Positions 5,888-10,011 of a DNA stretch of 10,011 nucleotides are shown here, piece by piece (within the stretch, counting starts at the first letter, position 1; the number at the start of each line of letters is the position of its first letter). The stretch comes from Bacteroidota bacterium (GTDB taxonomy: Bacteria > Bacteroidota > Bacteroidia > Chitinophagales > Chitinophagaceae): the NCBI GenBank assembly GCA_947457085.1, contig CANGUS010000047.1:1-10011 (forward strand), given 5' to 3'. Under the pieces are notes generated by a model. That model was not told where the DNA came from. It ran no database searches and saw only the letters and a list, made by a program, of their open reading frames with translations. The position numbers were made by a program, and so were the translations under genes.

Positions 5888-8737
5888 ATGATGCTTCGTA
5901 AATTTATTTTATTTTCAGCTGTATTTTTCACTTCACTATCGTCATTTGCACAAGCAAAATTGATAGAAAAAGTAACTAAAAAATCGGCCAATGAGGTGGT
6001 AATTCCTTATGAAAAATACGTGTTACCAAATGGGCTAACCGTTTTGATTCATGAAGACCACAGTGATCCCTTAGTACATGTTGATGTTACCTATCATGTA
6101 GGTTCTGCACGTGAAGAAATTGGCAAATCTGGTTTTGCGCATTTCTTTGAACACATGATGTTTCAAGGAAGTGACAACGTTGCCGATGAACAACATTTTA
6201 AAATTATTACCGAAGCAGGTGGTGTACTTAATGGTACAACCAATAAAGACAGAACCAATTATTTTGAAACCGTTCCTAGCAATCAACTAGAAAAAATGTT
6301 GTGGTTAGAGTCAGACAGAATGGGCTTTTTATTGGATGCTGTTACACAAAAGAAATTCGAAGTACAACGAGCAACTGTAAAAAATGAACGTGGTCAAAAT
6401 TATGACAACAAACCCTATGGTTTAGTGCAGGAAACATTGGCTAAAAATTTATACCCATACGGACATCCTTATTCTTGGTTGACTATCGGTTATATCGAAG
6501 ATTTAAACCGAGTGAATGTGCAAGATTTAAAAAACTTCTTCTTGCGTTGGTATGGCCCTAATAATGCCGTTTTAACTGTTGGTGGAGATGTAGAAGTAAA
6601 AGAGGTTTTAGCTTTGGCTACAAAATATTTTGGTTCTATCCCTAAATGCCCAAGTGTAACAAAAACAGTATTGCCGCAACCAAAAATTGAGAAAGACAGA
6701 TATGTTAGTATGGTAGATGATTATGCTAAAATACCTCAATTAGTTTGTGCAATGCCTACCGTTCCTCAATATGACAAAGACGAAGTAGCATTGGATTGTC
6801 TAGCTGAAATTATTGGCGGGTCAAATACTTCTATTTTATATCAAAATTTAGTAAAAACACAAAAAGCATTAAGTGCATCTTCTTATCATCCAACAGATGA
6901 ATTAGCAGGTACTTTTCAATTTAGCATTACACCCAAACCAGGAACTTCCCTAGCAGAAATGGAAAAAGCGGTAAGAACTGCCATTGCTGAATTTGAAAAG
7001 AAAGGCATCACCGATGATGATATTGCGAAGTTTAAAGCAAGCAGAGAAGCAAACTTAATTTACAGTTTAGAAAGTGTGAGTGGTAAAGTTTCAAAACTAG
7101 CTTCATATTTTACATTCACAGGAAATGTGAATTATATTAAAACTGAAATGGAAAGAAACAATGCATTGACAAAAGCAGATGTAATGCGTGTGTACAATCA
7201 GTATATCAAAGGGAAGAATATGGTTATTTTGAGCGTATTGACAAAAGGAAATGAAAAATTAATAGCCCATGAAGATAATTACAAGGTAAATCAAGCAAAT
7301 TACAAAGCGCCTAATTATGGTTATGATAAACTAAGCTATGTAAAAGCAAATGATAATTTTGACAGAAGCATTATGCCGATTGCTAAAGAAGCATCGCCTG
7401 TAAAATTGCCAATGATAAACAAAACAAATAACCAAAACATCAGCAATATTTTTGCTGAAAATAATGAAGCCCCTATTATCGTATTTTCTATTGGCTTAAA
7501 AGGTGGACGATTGGTTGAACAAAACGATTTAAATAAAGTTGGTTTAGCAAATATATTCACCGCAATGATGGATGAAGATACAAAAAAACATACAGCTGAA
7601 GAGATGAGTACTTTGCTTGATAAATTGGGGAGTAGTATTTCATTTGAAACAGAATTTGATGAAACTAAAATTAATGTGCGTTGTTTGAGAAAAAATTTCA
7701 ATGCAACAATGGCATTATTAGAAGAAAAATTGTTGGAACCAAAATTTACACAAGAATCATTTGATCGAATTAAAAACCAAACGATTGAGTCGATTAATAA
7801 TTCAAAAACGCGTGCAACAAATGTGGCTAATACAGCCTATTCAAAATTAAATTATGGGAAAGAGAGTATTTTTGGCTTACCTGTGAATGGAACGGAAGAG
7901 TCAGTTTCTAACATTGAATTGAAAGACATTGAAGATTACTATAATAACTATATCAGTCAAGATGGCGCTCGTTTTGTACTAGTTGGTGATATAGCTGGAA
8001 TTGGCTACAAACCAATTCAAGATATGATTTCTAAATTACCTAATACAAAAATAGAATTGCCTAAACCTGTTTTACCAAATGTAGAAAAGAACGGTTCAAC
8101 AATTTATTTAGTAAATATTCCTAAAGCTGCACAAACAGAATTTAGAGTGGGCTATGTAACTGGTTTAACTTACGATGCACTGGGCGAGTACTATAAAAAT
8201 AGTTTGATGAACTTTCCTTTAGGAGGTGCATTTAACTCTCGTATTAACTTAAACTTGCGTGAAGATAAAGGCTGGACATATGGTGCAAGAAGTAATTTTG
8301 TTGGTAATGATTACACAGGAAATTATACTTTTTCATCTGGCATTAAAGCAAATGCAACTGACAGTGCACTAAGTGAAGTAATGAATGAAATAACAACCTT
8401 CAAAAATGAAGGAATTAAAGCGGATGAGTTTTCATTTATGAAAAATGCAATTAGTCAAAGTGAAGCTAGAAAATATGAAACCTTAATGCAAAAAGCAACT
8501 TTATTGTATACGATTTTAAAATATAATTTAGCAAACGATTACACAACAAAACAAAATGAAATGTTGAAAAACATTTCGACGGAACAAATTAACACCTTAG
8601 CTAAAAAATGGTTGCAAGTAGACAAAATGAAAATAGTGTTAGCAGGCGACAAAGCAAAAATTGCTCCTGGTTTAGAAAGATTAGGCTACAAAATTATTGA
8701 TGTGGATGCCGATGGTACGATCATTAATAACAACTAA
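5888..8737 (+). CDS. Secreted M16 family zinc metallopeptidase, two-repeat form
   Basis: This 949-residue protein begins MMLRKFILFS with a clear signal peptide. The hydrophobic core is about 6-20, with cleavage probably after FA (21) or AQA (23). There is no lipobox cysteine, so it is likely periplasmic or exported. The N-terminal half has the inverted zinc motif HFFEH (H85, E88, H89) and the distal ligand E167 in VKNERGQ, as in pitrilysin/processing-peptidase enzymes. The four M16 lobes lie at roughly 44-195, 200-440, 515-690 and 695-915. The second half lacks HxxEH (FTAMMDED at 557-564) but keeps the conserved arginine/tyrosine substrate-binding pair, R785 in FNSRI and Y798 in GWTYGA. It is therefore a fused active-plus-inactive arrangement in one chain, which closes as a clamshell over unfolded or short peptides. 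The substrate is unknown. Either of two adjacent ATGs (5888, 5891) could start it. The leader is A-rich with no Shine-Dalgarno. The stop overlaps the opposing methyltransferase gene by 4 bp. Confidence 0.96.
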   Translation: MMLRKFILFSAVFFTSLSSFAQAKLIEKVTKKSANEVVIPYEKYVLPNGLTVLIHEDHSDPLVHVDVTYHVGSAREEIGKSGFAHFFEHMMFQGSDNVADEQHFKIITEAGGVLNGTTNKDRTNYFETVPSNQLEKMLWLESDRMGFLLDAVTQKKFEVQRATVKNERGQNYDNKPYGLVQETLAKNLYPYGHPYSWLTIGYIEDLNRVNVQDLKNFFLRWYGPNNAVLTVGGDVEVKEVLALATKYFGSIPKCPSVTKTVLPQPKIEKDRYVSMVDDYAKIPQLVCAMPTVPQYDKDEVALDCLAEIIGGSNTSILYQNLVKTQKALSASSYHPTDELAGTFQFSITPKPGTSLAEMEKAVRTAIAEFEKKGITDDDIAKFKASREANLIYSLESVSGKVSKLASYFTFTGNVNYIKTEMERNNALTKADVMRVYNQYIKGKNMVILSVLTKGNEKLIAHEDNYKVNQANYKAPNYGYDKLSYVKANDNFDRSIMPIAKEASPVKLPMINKTNNQNISNIFAENNEAPIIVFSIGLKGGRLVEQNDLNKVGLANIFTAMMDEDTKKHTAEEMSTLLDKLGSSISFETEFDETKINVRCLRKNFNATMALLEEKLLEPKFTQESFDRIKNQTIESINNSKTRATNVANTAYSKLNYGKESIFGLPVNGTEESVSNIELKDIEDYYNNYISQDGARFVLVGDIAGIGYKPIQDMISKLPNTKIELPKPVLPNVEKNGSTIYLVNIPKAAQTEFRVGYVTGLTYDALGEYYKNSLMNFPLGGAFNSRINLNLREDKGWTYGARSNFVGNDYTGNYTFSSGIKANATDSALSEVMNEITTFKNEGIKADEFSFMKNAISQSEARKYETLMQKATLLYTILKYNLANDYTTKQNEMLKNISTEQINTLAKKWLQVDKMKIVLAGDKAKIAPGLERLGYKIIDVDADGTIINNN

Positions 8738-9525
8738 TATTCCAAAACAAAATGTTGTTTCTCTTTGATATCTTTTTTAAAGAGTACAATTCCAATAAAA
8801 AATAAATCAATAGACAGCGTCACGGCGCTGTCTTTTTTTATAGTTTCCCAAGCACGAAGCATTCCCTCACTCCAATGAATATCATCAAAAATAACCATGG
8901 AATGTTCGTTCAAATAAGGTTTTACTTGAGTATAATATTGAATGGTTGGCTCCTCCCTATGATTGCCATCAATAAAAAATAAATCTACCTTTTTAAGTTT
9001 CGCTAAAGTAGATGCTAAAACATGATCAAAATTTCCGGTAACTTGATGAATATTTTTTAGTTGTAAAAATTGAAATGTTTTGGATGCTCTATGAGCAATT
9101 TCAGGACTTCCTTCTATGGTGGTAACATTTGCTTTTTGATTTGCTTTTGCTAAGTAAGAAGTAGCAATCCCCAGTGAAGTTCCTAATTCAACAATGTTTT
9201 CAAATTGATATTTATCAACGATTCGAAATAATATTTTCCCGAATCTTTCATTTCTTCCAGCAGTTTTAGCAATGTCAGAAACCTTTCGTTGCAGCTGATT
9301 ATTTTTATGTGAACCAGCTCCAAAATCCTCTATTTTCAATAACGTATCCTCGCTATACAGTATTTTGCGGTATTGTTTAATTTCATCAAATGCATAAAAA
9401 GAACGAGAATCTTCTAAAATAGTCTCTACAAAATCAAATACAAAGGGTGAATGAACTCCATGGCCACCGCGTTTTGCAGAAAAATAATATTTTATATATT
9501 CCTTTATTAAAAATAATTTCTTCAT
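8734..9525 (-). CDS. Class I SAM-dependent methyltransferase (Methyltransf_24-like)
   Basis: This is a complete 263-residue protein from ATG 9523-9525. The Rossmann-type methyltransferase core begins at about residue 109. Motif I is VELGTSLG (112-119), the acidic ribose-binding strand end is TTIEGS (135-140), motif IV is DLFFIDGNHR (181-190), and FDDIHWSEGM (213-222) follows. This order resembles catechol O-methyltransferase-like enzymes, and FIDGNH and DDIHW are where such enzymes place metal or substrate contacts. An N-terminal extension of about 100 residues carries RGGHGVHSPFVFDFV (19-33), a motif I associate with Bacteroidota relatives of unknown substrate. The protein is probably cytoplasmic. 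It starts 6 bp after the folA stop codon, so the two are probably co-transcribed. The functional tie to folate is unproven. Its 3' end overlaps the M16 gene by 4 bp, and it contains the likely terminator of that gene. Confidence 0.9.
   Translation of the reverse strand: MKKLFLIKEYIKYYFSAKRGGHGVHSPFVFDFVETILEDSRSFYAFDEIKQYRKILYSEDTLLKIEDFGAGSHKNNQLQRKVSDIAKTAGRNERFGKILFRIVDKYQFENIVELGTSLGIATSYLAKANQKANVTTIEGSPEIAHRASKTFQFLQLKNIHQVTGNFDHVLASTLAKLKKVDLFFIDGNHREEPTIQYYTQVKPYLNEHSMVIFDDIHWSEGMLRAWETIKKDSAVTLSIDLFFIGIVLFKKDIKEKQHFVLEY
8812..8839 (+). terminator. Intrinsic terminator for the M16 protease transcript
   Basis: On the plus strand, agacagcg (8812-8819) and cgctgtct (8826-8833) form a perfect 8-bp, GC-rich stem with a 6-base loop (tcacgg), followed at once by a run of T to 8839. 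It lies about 75 bp after the M16 stop codon, in the right orientation to end that transcript. It stands out in AT-rich DNA. It lies entirely within the methyltransferase gene on the other strand, where it encodes KKDSAVTLS. Read in the minus direction, the stem is followed by mixed sequence (attgattta), so it should act mainly on the plus strand. Confidence 0.7.
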
Positions 9526-9531
9526 CTAGTT

Positions 9532-10011
9532 TTACTGTTTAGCAATTCGCTCATAGACTTCAAAACTGTAATGAAATTTATTTTTTTCATCTTTTTCAAA
9601 ATACTCATCAGAAACTTTTTTCCATTCGGCTACATTTATTTCAGGAAAAAATGCATCCCCATCCTCAATCACTGTATCAACCCGGGTGATGTATAATTTC
9701 GTAGCGATGGACAATGTTTGTTTGTAAATGGTATCTCCACCAATAATAAATACTTCCTCCTGTCCATGGCAATGCTGTATAGCTTCCTCAATAGAATGTG
9801 TTACAACTAATTCTGTAGAAGAAAAACTTTCATCTCTTGTAATAATTATATTTTCTCTATTTGGCAAAGGTCGTCCAATTGAATCATAGGTTTTTCGACC
9901 CATGATAATGGAGTGACCATTGGTTAATGATTTGAAATATTTTAAATCGGCAGGCAAGTGCCAAGGTAATTGATTTTTGATACCAATTACATTATTTTTA
10001 GACGTAGCAAC
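9532..10011 (-). CDS. folA: Dihydrofolate reductase (5' end cut by window edge)
   Basis: The reading frame is open to the right edge and gives 159 residues starting VATSKNNVIG. Only about five or six N-terminal residues, such as the initiator and first beta-strand, are missing. An internal TTG (9955-9957) is not the start, because the conserved NNVIGIKNQLPWHLPADLKYF lies across it. The protein is DHFR, which reduces dihydrofolate to tetrahydrofolate with NADPH in the cytoplasm, supplying thymidylate and purine synthesis. Visible hallmarks are the Met20-type loop region with LPWHLPADLKYF (the catalytic aspartate is visible residue 22, matching E. coli D27), GRKTYDSIGRPLP (38-50) for cofactor binding, and FIIGGDTIY (88-96), the conserved Gly-Gly turn. 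Length is normal for chromosomal DHFR. It is followed 6 bp later by the methyltransferase gene. Any upstream partner such as thyA lies outside the window. Confidence 0.97.
   Translation of the reverse strand, partial: VATSKNNVIGIKNQLPWHLPADLKYFKSLTNGHSIIMGRKTYDSIGRPLPNRENIIITRDESFSSTELVVTHSIEEAIQHCHGQEEVFIIGGDTIYKQTLSIATKLYITRVDTVIEDGDAFFPEINVAEWKKVSDEYFEKDEKNKFHYSFEVYERIAKQ

Noticed and set aside
7336..7701. A 121-codon open frame antisense to the M16 gene.
   Set aside because: It lies wholly within a well-supported protease gene in another frame, its translation shows no recognisable motif, and AT-rich genes often leave such frames open on the other strand.
8761..8784. A second hairpin after the M16 stop (ctcttt...aaagag).
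   Set aside because: It is a 6-bp AT-rich stem with a 12-base loop and no T-run after it. The hairpin at 8812-8839 is far stronger.
9955..9957. TTG as the start of a short DHFR.
   Set aside because: The frame stays open to the window edge and encodes the conserved DHFR N-terminal region, so the gene simply runs off the window.

Overview
The window most likely comes from the chromosome of a member of the Bacteroidota. The DNA is AT-rich, and start codons are preceded by A-rich leaders rather than Shine-Dalgarno sequences. The gene families also fit: a soluble acyl-ACP desaturase, a two-repeat secreted M16 peptidase, a short RadC, and a methyltransferase with an N-terminal GGHGVHSPFVF motif. 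I cannot place it below phylum with confidence; a Chitinophaga/Sphingobacteria-like lineage is a guess. There is no sign of a phage, insertion sequence, integron, CRISPR array, toxin-antitoxin pair or RNA gene.

Layout, left to right. (1) Positions 2-925, minus: acyl-ACP desaturase, cut by the left edge just before its stop codon. (2) Positions 926-1016: a short gap with a 7-bp tandem repeat and inverted copies of the unit. (3) Positions 1017-2387, minus: M20 family metallodipeptidase. (4) Positions 2388-2453: a divergent promoter gap. (5) Positions 2454-4316, plus: a two-gene unit of a GNAT acetyltransferase directly abutting a polytopic, GT-C-like membrane protein, with visibly lower G+C than its surroundings. 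(6) Positions 4393-5073, plus: UPF0173 metallo-beta-lactamase-fold hydrolase, convergent with (7) radC at 5096-5788, minus. (8) Positions 5789-5887: a divergent gap with an inverted repeat that overlaps the radC start. (9) Positions 5888-8737, plus: secreted two-repeat M16 zinc protease. (10) Positions 8734-9525, minus: SAM-dependent methyltransferase, 6 bp behind (11) folA (dihydrofolate reductase) at 9532-10011, minus, whose first few codons lie beyond the right edge. The M16 and methyltransferase genes overlap tail to tail by 4 bp, and the likely M16 terminator lies inside the methyltransferase coding sequence.

Most of this is ordinary housekeeping: membrane lipid desaturation, peptide turnover, folate reduction and a RadC-family protein. 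The genes do not form one pathway. I found no convincing undescribed multi-gene system. The points worth a second look are the repeat block ahead of the desaturase, the hairpin over the radC start, the terminator embedded in an opposing gene, and the low-G+C GNAT/membrane-protein pair. No gene-free stretch exceeds 100 bases.
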